DNA of 64,000 bases from Lacticaseibacillus suilingensis (GTDB taxonomy: Bacteria > Bacillota > Bacilli > Lactobacillales > Lactobacillaceae). The DNA is taken from NCBI RefSeq assembly GCF_016861845.1, contig NZ_BOLV01000013.1, positions 1 through 64,000 of the forward strand. The letters are read 5' to 3'. Shown in pieces: positions 7,395 to 15,348 of this stretch (its first letter is position 1; the number at the start of each line of letters is the position of its first letter). The translations under genes were made by a program, and so were the position numbers. The notes beneath the pieces were generated by a model. It was not told the origin of the DNA and did not search any database. It worked only from the letters and a program-made list of their open reading frames with translations.

Positions 7395-7727
7395 TTACGG
7401 TTTGATGTAGGCAAAGCCTTCGTGCTGACGCTTGGCTAATTCGAAGACCCCAGCCGGCACGACCGTCAAGCCTGGCTGCAAGTCGGCCGCCGTGATGGCG
7501 TGACTGCGCATGGCGTTATTGCACACCGCGACTTCAATGCCTAACGCAGTCAGTTCGCTGAGTGCAATGTCACTGCCAGCTTTGGCTTGGACAATCGGAT
7601 CACCGTTGATCAGAAGCTCAACTTGGCCCGAAACATTTTGATCCTGCGCGGTTTTCAGGTAGTTTTTGATGTTGCCGAACACTACCGGCCACTTGCTGCT
7701 TTCGTCAATATGGAAAATCACATCCAT
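7395..7727 (-). CDS. DsrE-family protein
   Basis: This 110-residue protein has the alternating strand/helix pattern of DsrE/DsrF-like folds, with a central NGDPIVQAK stretch and the Cys of VAVCNNAMRSH at the usual sulfur-carrier position. Family members bind sulfur or act as small peroxiredoxin-like proteins; no partner sulfurtransferase is next door. The start is set by GAGGTG 7 nt upstream rather than the longer frame to 7805. Confidence 0.8.
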   Translation of the reverse strand: MDVIFHIDESSKWPVVFGNIKNYLKTAQDQNVSGQVELLINGDPIVQAKAGSDIALSELTALGIEVAVCNNAMRSHAITAADLQPGLTVVPAGVFELAKRQHEGFAYIKP

Positions 7728-7798
7728 TATTATCACCTCGGCGTTAGTATAGCATGTTGCAGTGGCGCCACTGCAGGTGGATTTTGGCCGGTTTCTTG

Positions 7799-7826
7799 TT
7801 GACAACCGCCTGAATTCCTGTAAACT
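7799..7826 (+). promoter_or_regulatory. Promoter of tRNA-Glu
   Basis: TTGACA (7799-7804), 16-nt spacer, TAAACT (7821-7826), 35 nt before the tRNA. Confidence 0.65.
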
Positions 7827-7860
7827 ATTATATGTGCTCGAGCGAGTGCGAGCAGTTTAT

Positions 7861-7932
7861 TGCCCGTTGGTCAAGAGGTTAAGACGCCGCGTTCTCAGCG
7901 CGGAATCATGGGTTCGATTCCCATACGGGTGA
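7861..7932 (+). tRNA. tRNA-Glu (anticodon CTC)
   Basis: A full cloverleaf: acceptor TGCCCGT with ACGGGTG, anticodon stem CCGCG with CGCGG around loop TTCTCAG (anticodon CTC), and GGTTCGATTCC T arm. The body closely resembles bacterial tRNA-Glu. CCA is not encoded. Confidence 0.9.
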
Positions 7933-7947
7933 TCATAGGTTAAAATA

Positions 7948-7991
7948 AAAGCTTTCGAAATGCCTTTATCAAGGCATTTCGGAGCTTTTTT
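7948..7991 (+). terminator. Terminator after tRNA-Glu
   Basis: A long hairpin (AGCTTTCGAAATGCC with GGCATTTCGGAGCT) followed by T6. Confidence 0.85.
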
Positions 7992-8021
7992 CTGCTGTGT
8001 GAACGAGGCAACCGGGCGGAT

Positions 8022-8372
8022 TCAGAACTTCAGCTCATCCTCGTCGTCATCTTCCGCCAGAATCTTCGCTTTTTGCGTGGCAAACTCATCCGCGGTAATC
8101 GCGCCTTCATCCAGCAACTGTTTGAACTGCCGAATGCGGCCGACTTTCGAGCCTTCGATGGCTTTTTTCTGGGCGGCGGCTTCCGCTTGCTTAGCTTGCA
8201 TGGCTGCTGCGGCGGCTTCCTTGACGTGCTTTTGGTGCAGGTAGTACCAAACCGCACCACCTAAAACCGCCGCGGCCAAAAAGAGATACCAGTAGGTGAT
8301 CAGGAGGGCGAGGCCAACGATAATGATGCCGACCGTCCAGCACCCGGCGTTATTTGAACTTTGATGAGACAC
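8022..8372 (-). CDS. SHOCT-domain membrane protein
   Basis: This 116-residue protein has two adjacent hydrophobic segments (about residues 10-45), an Ala/Lys/Gln-rich helical linker and a C-terminal SHOCT domain (RQFKQLLDEGAITADEFATQ), then an acidic tail. SHOCT domains are short oligomerisation modules in membrane-linked proteins; the exact role is unknown. The start is GTG 8372, 7 nt after GGAGG on the minus strand. Confidence 0.8.
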   Translation of the reverse strand: MSHQSSNNAGCWTVGIIIVGLALLITYWYLFLAAAVLGGAVWYYLHQKHVKEAAAAAMQAKQAEAAAQKKAIEGSKVGRIRQFKQLLDEGAITADEFATQKAKILAEDDDEDELKF

Positions 8373-8429
8373 GTACTTACCTCCAAAGTGAATATAAAAC
8401 AAGGCGCCAGTCAAATGACCATCGCCAAG

Positions 8430-8777
8430 TTAGTCGTTATCAGGAATGAAGACGATAGGTAGTTGGTGTTGCTTGCCCATGATAATGGCCACGTCATGAT
8501 AGCTGAGCTCAAGCACTTGGCCGCTGGGTTGGATGATGTATTCATCGCGCAGCAGGTACAAGCCGCCGAAAATAAAGACAAACATCAGCGGCACCACATC
8601 CAACGTTTTGATCGTCAGATGGACCGCAATTAAGGCAATCACCGCGGCAATCAGTAGGTAGAGGTAGCGGCCTTGCTTGCGGACGATTTGCGGCGTACCG
8701 CCAGTTTGGCGCATGAGGTCATTGAGCTGCTCATTGCGAAACAACCGGCCATCTTGACTGTGATACCGCACCATCAT
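8430..8777 (-). CDS. Hypothetical membrane protein, 115 residues
   Basis: Not recognised. A polar N-terminal region of about 38 residues precedes two hydrophobic segments (about 39-57 and 62-78), and a C-terminal cytoplasmic part of about 35 residues follows. It starts 8 nt after the stop of the preceding minus-strand gene with a weak GAAAGAAG site, so the two are probably co-transcribed. Confidence 0.7.
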   Translation of the reverse strand: MMVRYHSQDGRLFRNEQLNDLMRQTGGTPQIVRKQGRYLYLLIAAVIALIAVHLTIKTLDVVPLMFVFIFGGLYLLRDEYIIQPSGQVLELSYHDVAIIMGKQHQLPIVFIPDND

Positions 8778-8785
8778 CTTCTTTC

Positions 8786-9292
8786 TTATTGGGCAAGGGT
8801 GGCTTTAAGCTGCGTCAGGGTACTGGTGTCCAAATCTTCATAAGCTTGGTACGCTTTGACGTAATTGCCTTGGGCCACGGCTTCACGCAGCGGCGTGAGA
8901 CTATCCGTATTGAACAAGGTGCGGGCCGCCACTTCCGCGGTGGCACTAGAGACGCCTGTGGTGTTCTGCAGCAGGGTGGCCATTTTCTGCTCATCATTGG
9001 CGGCGGCGATAATGGTACTCATTTTGGTGGAATTGACCGTGTTGGCCGCGCGGTCGAGCAGGTTATCCGTGGCGGTGTTGCCGGTTTTCTGTGCTTCAAT
9101 GCGCTTCACAAGTTCATTTTTCACGGCGCTATCGGCGGGGGTGTCATTGCCGGTGACGCTGCGGTAGGTGTTGTTGAGGGGCGTGAAGAAAACGATTCCT
9201 AGGACCACTGACAGGACCAGCAGGCCGACGATAATGCCGAGGACCTTGGGCCATTTTTTCTTTTTGGTTTGGCGACGTCTTGCTTGGCGCAT
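8786..9292 (-). CDS. Hypothetical single-pass membrane protein, 168 residues
   Basis: A very basic start (RQARRRQTKKKK) is followed by one membrane segment (about residues 16-38) and an extracytoplasmic helical domain rich in Ala, Thr and Asn. The topology is N-inside. ATG 9292 is chosen because AAAAGGAGTG precedes it; the longer frame from 9316 would start inside the promoter region (a TATAAT lies just upstream). First gene of a pair with the 115-residue protein. Function unknown. Confidence 0.72.
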   Translation of the reverse strand: MRQARRRQTKKKKWPKVLGIIVGLLVLSVVLGIVFFTPLNNTYRSVTGNDTPADSAVKNELVKRIEAQKTGNTATDNLLDRAANTVNSTKMSTIIAAANDEQKMATLLQNTTGVSSATAEVAARTLFNTDSLTPLREAVAQGNYVKAYQAYEDLDTSTLTQLKATLAQ

Positions 9293-9346
9293 GTGATCAC
9301 TCCTTTTAGCATCCATTATACCGGTAATTAGGCTGGAGGGGGGCGG

Positions 9347-9982
9347 TCATTCCTCTTTCTTAATGGCTAAATGGACCACGCGACTGAAGCGCAGGTAAGC
9401 GAAGAAGTGAAAACCCACCCCGGCGACGAGTAGCAAGCCGGCAATCAGGTTCGAAAAGCTGGTGGCAATCATCGAGGCTAAATAGATGATCACACTGCGC
9501 GCCGGATCCAGCCGAATGCGGTCGTAGTGGGTCGCGATGCCACTGCGGGCCAGTGTTTGCAGTTCGGGGTGGCGTTCGAGGTAGCGATAGAGTACCAGAA
9601 AAGAAAACGAGATGAGTAGCGCCACGGCGTCGTACACGATGAAAGCCAGCTGGATATCGGCGTTATTACCATTGGACAGGGCCTCAATCAACAACACCAT
9701 GGCATAGTTGATTAACGTGCTGGTGAACAGCACCCCGAGGTTGATGACGTTCAAGGTGCGGTTGGTGCGCTTGACATACTGAAAATAATCGTGGTGAAAG
9801 AGCCAGTTGGTGCCGACGTAAAAATACGACAGCAGGTACATCAAAAACAGCGGCGCCTGGTGAAACACCACGACATGCAAGGTGCCGGGTTTTACCGTTT
9901 CGGGTTGAAACTCCAAGATTAAAATCGTTAGGAGGATGGCAAAGACGCCATCACTCAAGGCATTAATCCGTGATTTGCTCAT
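9347..9982 (-). CDS. TMEM175-family potassium channel
   Basis: This 211-residue protein has about six membrane segments. The first carries RINALSDGVFAI, matching the RxxxFSD family motif with Leu for Phe. Bacterial TMEM175 proteins are tetrameric K+ leak channels (formerly DUF1211). Its start overlaps the end of the upstream kinase-like gene by 20 nt, so translation is probably coupled. No regulatory domain is present. Confidence 0.85.
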   Translation of the reverse strand: MSKSRINALSDGVFAILLTILILEFQPETVKPGTLHVVVFHQAPLFLMYLLSYFYVGTNWLFHHDYFQYVKRTNRTLNVINLGVLFTSTLINYAMVLLIEALSNGNNADIQLAFIVYDAVALLISFSFLVLYRYLERHPELQTLARSGIATHYDRIRLDPARSVIIYLASMIATSFSNLIAGLLLVAGVGFHFFAYLRFSRVVHLAIKKEE

Positions 9983-10463
9983 GGTGCGCCACCTCCAGAT
10001 AAATTTGCTGCGTTAATCGAGCGGTTTCCCCAGCGGCCAAGACCTGCTCAAAGGGCAGTTGGTCGCCTTCGCGCCACCAGCGCCGCAAGTTGGTTTCCCC
10101 AAAAGGCGCTGGCTTGAGAGCATCGCGCCTTAGGGTGGCAGCGAAGTCCATGTTGAGATAATAAGCAAAGGCGGTGGGCCGGAATTGCGCGTACAGCGCC
10201 GCCAACATGTCGCCATAAACATCGCGGCGTAAAATGCCTTCAATGATGACGTAGCGATAATGCCGCTGGCCAAAGGTAGCCAACGTGGCGATTAAATCCA
10301 CGGCGGGAGTGCCTGCGTGGTCGCTGGCATGCAGCAGCTCGCGGCGCAGCAGGTCCTGATGCAGCACCAACGTGGCCTTGGCTGGTAGCCGAGCGGCGAG
10401 CTGATTGGCTAAGGTCGTTTTACCGCAGCCAGAATTGCCACGTAGGAGAATCATTGTTGTCAT
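9963..10463 (-). CDS. P-loop kinase-like ATPase
   Basis: This 166-residue protein starts with a Walker A motif (LLRGNSGCGKTTLA, residues about 5-18) and has an Asp-containing LVLHQDLLRRELL segment and an EG motif (VIIEGILRRDVYG), as in AAA_33/zeta-like small kinases. It may phosphorylate a nucleotide, sugar or small antibiotic; the substrate is not evident. ATG 10463 with upstream GGAAGTG is preferred over the longer frame to 10514, which starts within the neighbouring terminator. Confidence 0.8.
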   Translation of the reverse strand: MTTMILLRGNSGCGKTTLANQLAARLPAKATLVLHQDLLRRELLHASDHAGTPAVDLIATLATFGQRHYRYVIIEGILRRDVYGDMLAALYAQFRPTAFAYYLNMDFAATLRRDALKPAPFGETNLRRWWREGDQLPFEQVLAAGETARLTQQIYLEVAHHEQITD

Positions 10464-10504
10464 ACGATCACTTCCAATTGGCCTTATTATGCAATAAATG
10501 ATAA

Positions 10505-10534
10505 CAAAAAACACCTGCCGAGTCGGCAGGTGTT
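10505..10534 (-). terminator. Terminator of the dipeptidase gene
   Basis: On the minus strand, AACACCTGCCGA pairs with TCGGCAGGTGTT and is followed by T5. Confidence 0.9.
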
Positions 10535-10546
10535 AACAACAGTGGT

Positions 10547-11980
10547 TTACAGGTTTTTGTCCATGTTGAAAGTCAGTTTGGATAATTCCAAGCCTTGCAT
10601 CAGCATGCTGGCAATTTGGCGCTTGGCTTCAGCTTTAACCGCTGCCACCAGCTTGTAGTTGGCCTGGGTCAAAGCGTCGGTCAGGTCCTGACCAGTGAGG
10701 TCCTTGGTCGCTTCATCCGTGGCCGCAATATGAATCCGATACAAGCGATATTGTTCGGTCAAATAATCGCGGTTTTGCTGGATGAACTTGCTGTAGTGGC
10801 TTTCAACCAACATGCCTAAGCTGCGGTGCAACCAGTAGGCTGAGTCTTGATCAAGATCCAATTCCAGCGGCGTCTGCGAGTAGGAAGGATCGGTGTCGTC
10901 AGCGTTGCAGTAGAACGGCACGTAAGGGCTGTATTCCGGAATGCCGATGTTCAGCCACATGATAGCAGCGTGGCCTTCATCAATGTCATTGCGCAGCTGC
11001 AAAATATGGGAGTTCTGGGTCCGGTTCAAGCCAATCGGCCGGTAGCGCAGGCGGTCAGCATCGGTGCTGTCCTTGGCGAAGGGGTCAAAGCGCGTTTCGT
11101 TATAATGCGAGCCCAGGATTTGGGCAATGTCCTCGCGGGTGATCTTGTGATCTGTGCGCATAATGAACGGCATTTCGGCTGATTCCGGTGTTTCTGGGGT
11201 TTCCGGGTTTAGGATGTGATGGGCATACCAGACCCGCGGGGTGTTGTAGTGGCGGTCTTTTTCATTCATCGTCCCGAAAATGTGGCGGAAGTTCCAGCCA
11301 CTTTGGTCCGGGTTTAAGTGATGCTCGGCGACGAATTCACGGATGCCTTCACTCCAGATGAAATTGTCCGCATCGTCGAAGTCAACTTGTTGAATGGAGA
11401 CCTGGTTGGCCGCGACAGCGTAAGCATCATCAGGAATGCGTTGGGCGACCCAGTGATGGCCGGTGACGATTTCCATGTACCAAACATTGTCTTTATCCGA
11501 GAACAACACTGAGTTGCCAGCAGGGGAGCCGTATTGTTTGATTAATTGCCCCAGGTACTCCACCGCGTGGCGGGCACTTTCAACAAAGGGCAGGGTCATG
11601 TTGACAATTAAGTCTTCATCCAAGCCGTCTTTGACCAACGGATCGAACGCCAGGGTGCGTTCGTTGCCGTAGGTACTTTCGGTGGCGGACATGGCCACGT
11701 TCTTTTCGTTGATGCCACTTTCTTCGTAGTCACCGAGGTGTTCGGTGTCCACATTTGGCACCGCGTTGTAGCGGTAGCCGTTTTCTGGCAGTGGTGCTTC
11801 AAAACCGTTCAGCGGTGACTTCACGTGCAAGTCTTTTTCACCATGCCATGCGGGATGCATGTAGAAACGGTGTGGTGCTAGCACATGAAAGGTGTCATCG
11901 TTGCGGGCGATCATGGTACTGCCATCGATGCTGGCGGCTTTCCCCACCAAAATCGACGTGCAGGCAGATTCAATTTTCAT
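10547..11980 (-). CDS. pepD: C69-family dipeptidase (PepD)
   Basis: This 477-residue Ntn-type peptidase hydrolyses dipeptides in the cytosol. The N-terminal SACTSILVGK..IDGSTMIARNDD is typical of lactobacillus PepD/PepDA, with Cys7 as the likely nucleophile. Length fits the family. The start at 11980 follows GAGGGG and places the Cys in the usual position; the extra seven codons to 12001 are unlikely. It stands alone between a terminator and divergent tRNA genes. Confidence 0.92.
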   Translation of the reverse strand: MKIESACTSILVGKAASIDGSTMIARNDDTFHVLAPHRFYMHPAWHGEKDLHVKSPLNGFEAPLPENGYRYNAVPNVDTEHLGDYEESGINEKNVAMSATESTYGNERTLAFDPLVKDGLDEDLIVNMTLPFVESARHAVEYLGQLIKQYGSPAGNSVLFSDKDNVWYMEIVTGHHWVAQRIPDDAYAVAANQVSIQQVDFDDADNFIWSEGIREFVAEHHLNPDQSGWNFRHIFGTMNEKDRHYNTPRVWYAHHILNPETPETPESAEMPFIMRTDHKITREDIAQILGSHYNETRFDPFAKDSTDADRLRYRPIGLNRTQNSHILQLRNDIDEGHAAIMWLNIGIPEYSPYVPFYCNADDTDPSYSQTPLELDLDQDSAYWLHRSLGMLVESHYSKFIQQNRDYLTEQYRLYRIHIAATDEATKDLTGQDLTDALTQANYKLVAAVKAEAKRQIASMLMQGLELSKLTFNMDKNL

Positions 11981-12098
11981 TGTTACCCCTCTTTTCCACA
12001 AAGTCTATCGCTAGTGTACGCCAATGCGGCGAAGTTTGCAGGCTAAGGGCCGGTATTCTGAGAAGGCAATGGGATTTCGGTGAAATCGCTGACAGCAA

Positions 12099-12127
12099 TT
12101 GACAAGCGCGCCATTATTTCGTAAGAT
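12099..12127 (+). promoter_or_regulatory. Promoter of the first tRNA-Gln
   Basis: TTGACA (12099-12104), 17-nt spacer, TAAGAT (12122-12127). Confidence 0.75.
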
Positions 12128-12149
12128 ATTACTCGTTCGTTAGTCTTAT

Positions 12150-12220
12150 TGGGTAGTAGCGAAGTGGTAACGCAGTGGACTCTGAATCCATAATCATAGG
12201 TTCGATCCCTATCTACCCAA
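12150..12220 (+). tRNA. tRNA-Gln (anticodon CTG), copy 1
   Basis: Acceptor TGGGTAG pairs with CTACCCA. The anticodon stem GTGGA/TCCAT surrounds loop CTCTGAA, giving anticodon CTG for CAG codons. The T arm is AGGTTCGATCCCT. CCA is not encoded. Confidence 0.92.
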
Positions 12221-12230
12221 TCAAATGCAG

Positions 12231-12269
12231 AAAGCTGTCTTGGCCGCGTTGGCTTGAGGCAGCTTTTTT
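12231..12269 (+). terminator. Terminator after the first tRNA-Gln
   Basis: AAGCTGTCT pairs with AGGCAGCTT around an inner GCC/GGC stem, followed by T6. Confidence 0.75.
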
Positions 12270-12289
12270 CGTGAATTCACGATTTTTCG

Positions 12290-12318
12290 TTGACATCATC
12301 GCTGCTTTTTCCTAAACT
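12290..12318 (+). promoter_or_regulatory. Promoter of the second tRNA-Gln
   Basis: TTGACA (12290-12295), 17-nt spacer, TAAACT (12313-12318). Confidence 0.75.
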
Positions 12319-12339
12319 GGTACTCGTGCTTAAGAATAT

Positions 12340-12410
12340 TGGGTAGTAGCGAAGTGGTAACGCAGTGGACTCTGAATCCATAATCATAGGTTCGATCCCT
12401 ATCTACCCAA
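12340..12410 (+). tRNA. tRNA-Gln (anticodon CTG), copy 2
   Basis: Identical over all 71 nt to the copy at 12150-12220, while the flanks differ. Each copy has its own promoter and terminator, which points to an old duplication kept uniform by selection or gene conversion. Confidence 0.92.
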
Positions 12411-12415
12411 GTGAT

Positions 12416-12445
12416 GGCTGTCGCAGCGTGCGATGGCCTTTTTTT
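12416..12445 (+). terminator. Terminator after the second tRNA-Gln
   Basis: GGC and TCGCA pair with TGCGA and GCC, followed by T7. Confidence 0.7.
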
Positions 12446-12473
12446 AAACTTTGACGGGCAAGAGGAGGCAATC

Positions 12474-13151
12474 ATGAGCAAACGTAAACCGCAAATCGAG
12501 CTCCTCGCGGCTGTGCTGGCGCTGATTGGCCTGGTGTGGCTGTTGAGCCATTACCATGAGGTGTTTGCGCTGGTGCGGCATGCCGATTTTTCGCAGGCGA
12601 CTTTAGTGCATGCCTTGCGCGGTGATTCCTGGGCCATTATTCCCTTGGTGATTTTGCTCAGTGCCGTGTCGGTCATTCCTGGGGCCCCGAACGCCGTCGT
12701 GGCGGTGGTGTCAGGTATCTGCCTTGGTGCACCGCTGGGCTTTGTCGCCAATGTGTTGGGCCTGACGATTGGCAACAATATTGGCGCTCTGCTGATTCAT
12801 CATCTCGCGGATGAGCACAGCCAAGCTGATAAGCAAACCCGCGTGCTCAAGTGGTTGCAACGTTCCCGCAATCCGCGCTTGGGCTTGTTGATTGCTTATG
12901 CCGTGCCGTTTATTCCCAATACGATTACCCATGTGGCGGCGGCCCGTCTTGGCATCACGGGCAAGCGGCTGGCGCCAGTGATTGCCCTGGCGTCGGTGCC
13001 CACGGCTTTCTTTTATGCCTTTGGCGGGGATGCGGTGCTTCATTTGAACTGGCACCGACTGATTGTGGTTGGCGTGCTGCTCGGTCTGGGCGCGCTCGCG
13101 GCGTGGGCCGTGATGCGGCGCCGCGAAGATGAGCAAAAAACCGCACATTAA
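12474..13151 (+). CDS. TVP38/TMEM64-family (DedA/VTT) membrane protein
   Basis: This 225-residue protein has about five membrane segments. The central VIPGAPNAVVAVVSGICLGAP and the later YAVPFIPNTITHVAAARLGI match the VTT (SNARE-associated, DedA-like) domain, whose members are linked to lipid scrambling or transport. The substrate is unknown. ATG 12474 is set by AGGAGG 6 nt upstream; the frame to 12411 would run into the tRNA. Confidence 0.83.
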   Translation: MSKRKPQIELLAAVLALIGLVWLLSHYHEVFALVRHADFSQATLVHALRGDSWAIIPLVILLSAVSVIPGAPNAVVAVVSGICLGAPLGFVANVLGLTIGNNIGALLIHHLADEHSQADKQTRVLKWLQRSRNPRLGLLIAYAVPFIPNTITHVAAARLGITGKRLAPVIALASVPTAFFYAFGGDAVLHLNWHRLIVVGVLLGLGALAAWAVMRRREDEQKTAH

Positions 13152-13153
13152 TG

Positions 13154-13189
13154 AAAACGACCATTCCTACCGCTAGGAATGGCCGTTTT
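13154..13189. terminator. Bidirectional terminator
   Basis: AAAACG-CCATTCCTA pairs with TAGGAATGG-CGTTTT (one mismatch) between convergent genes. Confidence 0.85.
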
Positions 13190-13199
13190 GATGTGACTG

Positions 13200-13529
13200 C
13201 TATTTCAGGTGAATCGCCAAGACCCCCGCGGCCCGCTCCTGGGCAGGGGTGTAGTGCGCATAAGTCTCCTGGGTCATTTTGGCCACAGAATCGTCAGGCG
13301 CGGCGCCCACCGCCAAGCCGCCAAACTGCGTGTACAGCGCTGTGAACGAATCAAAGTGATCAATGGCGCTGACTTGCTTGGTGATTTTTTCGCCAGTGTC
13401 CAAGTCGGTCAAGGTGAGGTGGTTGCCAGGCCGTAATTGGCGGCGCTTGGCGTCATTTAATCTAATTTCAATCGTTTTGGTGCCAGCTTCAATCAGTAAG
13501 AATTGATCGTGGGTAATGGCCATGTCCAT
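13200..13529 (-). CDS. ASCH-domain protein
   Basis: This 109-residue protein has the ASCH/PUA-like pattern: a start segment leading to FLLIEAGTKTIEIRLNDAKRRQLRPGNHLTL, with the invariant Lys-Glu-Arg-type residues (K-x-I-E-x-R) and the G-D/N turn. ASCH proteins bind RNA or modified nucleosides; some hydrolyse acetylated cytidine. AGGAGG 9 nt before ATG 13529 rules out the longer frame to 13604. Confidence 0.82.
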   Translation of the reverse strand: MDMAITHDQFLLIEAGTKTIEIRLNDAKRRQLRPGNHLTLTDLDTGEKITKQVSAIDHFDSFTALYTQFGGLAVGAAPDDSVAKMTQETYAHYTPAQERAAGVLAIHLK

Positions 13530-13637
13530 CAGGATGCGCCTCCTTAATTTAGGGCGATTATACCGCATGCGCTGACAAGGCACCAATATCAGTGTTAAAA
13601 TCAAGCCAATAGCTTGAACAAGGGAAGGGTGTTAGGG

Positions 13638-13841
13638 TTGCAAGATAAAAAACAAGCCTCGCAGTTTCTACTGCGGCAAATCATCGATCAGCTGCTGGCG
13701 TTGGTGATTTTGCTGGTGGCCTGGATGATGCGCGCGTCTTTGGCGGCGCGGTGGGCCAAAGGCATCGTCATTGTACTGATTGCCTTGCTCGTGGTGGATT
13801 ACTTCATGCATTCACCAAAATTGCCAAAGAAAAAGCGTTAA
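13638..13841 (+). CDS. Small membrane protein, 67 residues
   Basis: Not recognised. A hydrophilic start (QDKKQASQF) is followed by two hydrophobic stretches (about residues 14-26 and 37-50) and a basic tail (PKLPKKKR). TTG 13638 is the most likely start because GGGAAGGG lies about 8 nt upstream; GTG 13629 and TTG 13614 are also in frame. Confidence 0.6.
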   Translation: MQDKKQASQFLLRQIIDQLLALVILLVAWMMRASLAARWAKGIVIVLIALLVVDYFMHSPKLPKKKR

Positions 13842-13854
13842 GTTGAAGTAAAAA

Positions 13855-13890
13855 GAAGGCGGCGCCTGCAGAAATGCAGCCGCCGTCTTT
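13855..13890. terminator. Bidirectional terminator
   Basis: A GC-rich hairpin around GAAA (AAG-CGGCG-CTGCA with TGCAG-CCGCCG-CTT) between convergent genes. Confidence 0.75.
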
Positions 13891-13894
13891 GTGT

Positions 13895-14080
13895 CTATTT
13901 TTGGTTGACCCGCCATAAGAAGATGGCATAGCCGAAACATATTAACCCATAAATCAGCACCGCGATGACCACAAACAACAGCCAGCGCCAGCCGAACGCC
14001 ATCGCGCTGGCCCATAGCAGCACGCCTAAAATCGCCGCTTGCACGGCGCGCTGCAGCATGGCGGCCATGGGTTTATTCAA
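13895..14080 (-). CDS. Small membrane protein, 61 residues
   Basis: Two predicted membrane segments (about residues 13-29 and 32-54) and a short polar end. The TTG start at 14080 overlaps the stop of the preceding minus-strand gene (TTGAATAA), and GAGG lies 6 nt upstream within that gene, so translation is probably coupled. An ATG at 14068 is an alternative. Function unknown. Confidence 0.6.
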   Translation of the reverse strand: MNKPMAAMLQRAVQAAILGVLLWASAMAFGWRWLLFVVIAVLIYGLICFGYAIFLWRVNQK

Positions 14081-14393
14081 AGGAAACCTCGATGAACAGC
14101 ACGCCGGTGGCGGTGACGTGACTCAAAGTGAGCCAAATTGCCGCTGGCGTAGTGGGTTCATCGGGATTGATCAACTCAGCTAGCCACTGCACCAGCCGGC
14201 GGTGATGGCGGATAAAACCGTCATCGAGGCGAAAGGCGTTGAGGCGGTCGTCTGGGAACAAAGCCGCTTGCTGCGGAAAAATCACTTGATCCGGCAAGCG
14301 AAAGGCGACCACGTTTTGATAGCCGCGATTGATCAATTCAGCGCTTTGCGGGTGCGCTTGAAGATAACTCAAAATCATTTCTGCGCCGTCCAA
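14073..14393 (-). CDS. Hypothetical cytosolic protein, 106 residues
   Basis: Not recognised. No membrane segment; mixed alpha/beta with aromatic and Leu residues. TTG 14393 has GGAGG 8 nt upstream and is the best start; an ATG at 14378 is in frame. It overlaps the next small membrane protein by 8 nt, and the two form a pair. Confidence 0.65.
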   Translation of the reverse strand: MDGAEMILSYLQAHPQSAELINRGYQNVVAFRLPDQVIFPQQAALFPDDRLNAFRLDDGFIRHHRRLVQWLAELINPDEPTTPAAIWLTLSHVTATGVLFIEVSFE

Positions 14394-14483
14394 GGCGTTC
14401 ACCTCCGACTTTAGTCTGTGTGGGATTACCGCCGAATATGATAACATAAAGGTAAGTTAAAACCCAGAAAAGGGGGCTTTTTG

Positions 14484-15188
14484 ATGACTGTTCACTTGTA
14501 TCTGGTCAGGCATGGCGAAACCGAGATGAACCGGGCGCAGCGCCTGCAAGGCATCACAGATGGCCCGCTGACCGCCAAGGGGCTGGCAGCAGCGGCAACG
14601 TTAGGCACCATCCTGAAGCACGTGCACTTTGATGCGGCTTACAGCTCGGATCGGCGCCGCGCCAAGCAAACCGCCAAGGCAATTTTGGACCAGCATCCTG
14701 ATGCCCCACCGCTGCAGGAGCTGACCGGCTTGCGGGAGTATTATTTTGGCGGCAATGAAGGCATGAAGAACACCGCCTTGATGCGCAAGACCCAGCGCCG
14801 CTTTGGGCTCGGGGCATTTGCCAAAATGTGGCTGGTCGCGCCGCAATTTCGGACTTTGGTGCGAAACTTCCACGCGATGGATGACACCGGCCAGGCCGAA
14901 ACCTTTGACGCTTTAATGACACGGATCGACACCACCTTTAAGCAGATTGTCGCCGCTAATCAGCCAGAAGCCAATGTGTTGGTGGTGGCGCATGGGGTCA
15001 GTTTGAGCGCGTTAATTTACCAGCTGGCACCTAAGCAATTGCCCGTGACGCTATTGAAAAACACATCGGTCAGCCTGGTCGATGCTTGCGCCACTTGGCA
15101 GGTGCGGGGGGTCGATCTGACTTCTGAAAAGGCGGTGTTAGCGCTGACGCCTGACGCCAGGCCGATGGCGAACCACCCGGCTCAGTAG
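14484..15188 (+). CDS. Histidine phosphatase family protein
   Basis: This 234-residue enzyme carries the branch signature LVRHGETEMN near residue 9 (phosphohistidine site), the second Arg in YSSDRRRAKQTA, the Glu in LREYYFGGNEG, and the second catalytic His in VVAHGVSLSAL. It is a phosphoglycerate-mutase-like phosphatase rather than the glycolytic mutase, judging from sequence and length. The substrate is unknown. The start follows AAGGGGG. Confidence 0.88.
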   Translation: MTVHLYLVRHGETEMNRAQRLQGITDGPLTAKGLAAAATLGTILKHVHFDAAYSSDRRRAKQTAKAILDQHPDAPPLQELTGLREYYFGGNEGMKNTALMRKTQRRFGLGAFAKMWLVAPQFRTLVRNFHAMDDTGQAETFDALMTRIDTTFKQIVAANQPEANVLVVAHGVSLSALIYQLAPKQLPVTLLKNTSVSLVDACATWQVRGVDLTSEKAVLALTPDARPMANHPAQ

Positions 15189-15258
15189 GCGGCACTTAAG
15201 GCCAGCGCCGCGCTGATTCAGCTGAACAAAATAAGTTTTGAAAATTCTGTGAAAATAG

Positions 15259-15286
15259 TTGTAAAATAACCTGAGGCGCGTATAAT
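15259..15286 (+). promoter_or_regulatory. Promoter of the TetR-ABC operon
   Basis: TTGTAA (15259-15264), 16-nt spacer, TATAAT (15281-15286), overlapping the operator. Confidence 0.75.
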
Positions 15287-15314
15287 GACAGTTTGTCACA
15301 TGACATTCTGTCAT
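15285..15314. promoter_or_regulatory. Double TetR operator
   Basis: Two copies of TGACA-N3-TGTCA (15286-15298 and 15301-15313) are separated by 2 nt, and the whole 30-bp block is itself a near-perfect palindrome. It starts at the -10 box, where a bound repressor would block the polymerase. The TetR protein encoded next is the obvious ligand. Confidence 0.75.
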
Positions 15315-15348
15315 ATTTATTTTGGCTTTTTTGCCAGAAAGGAGTCTC

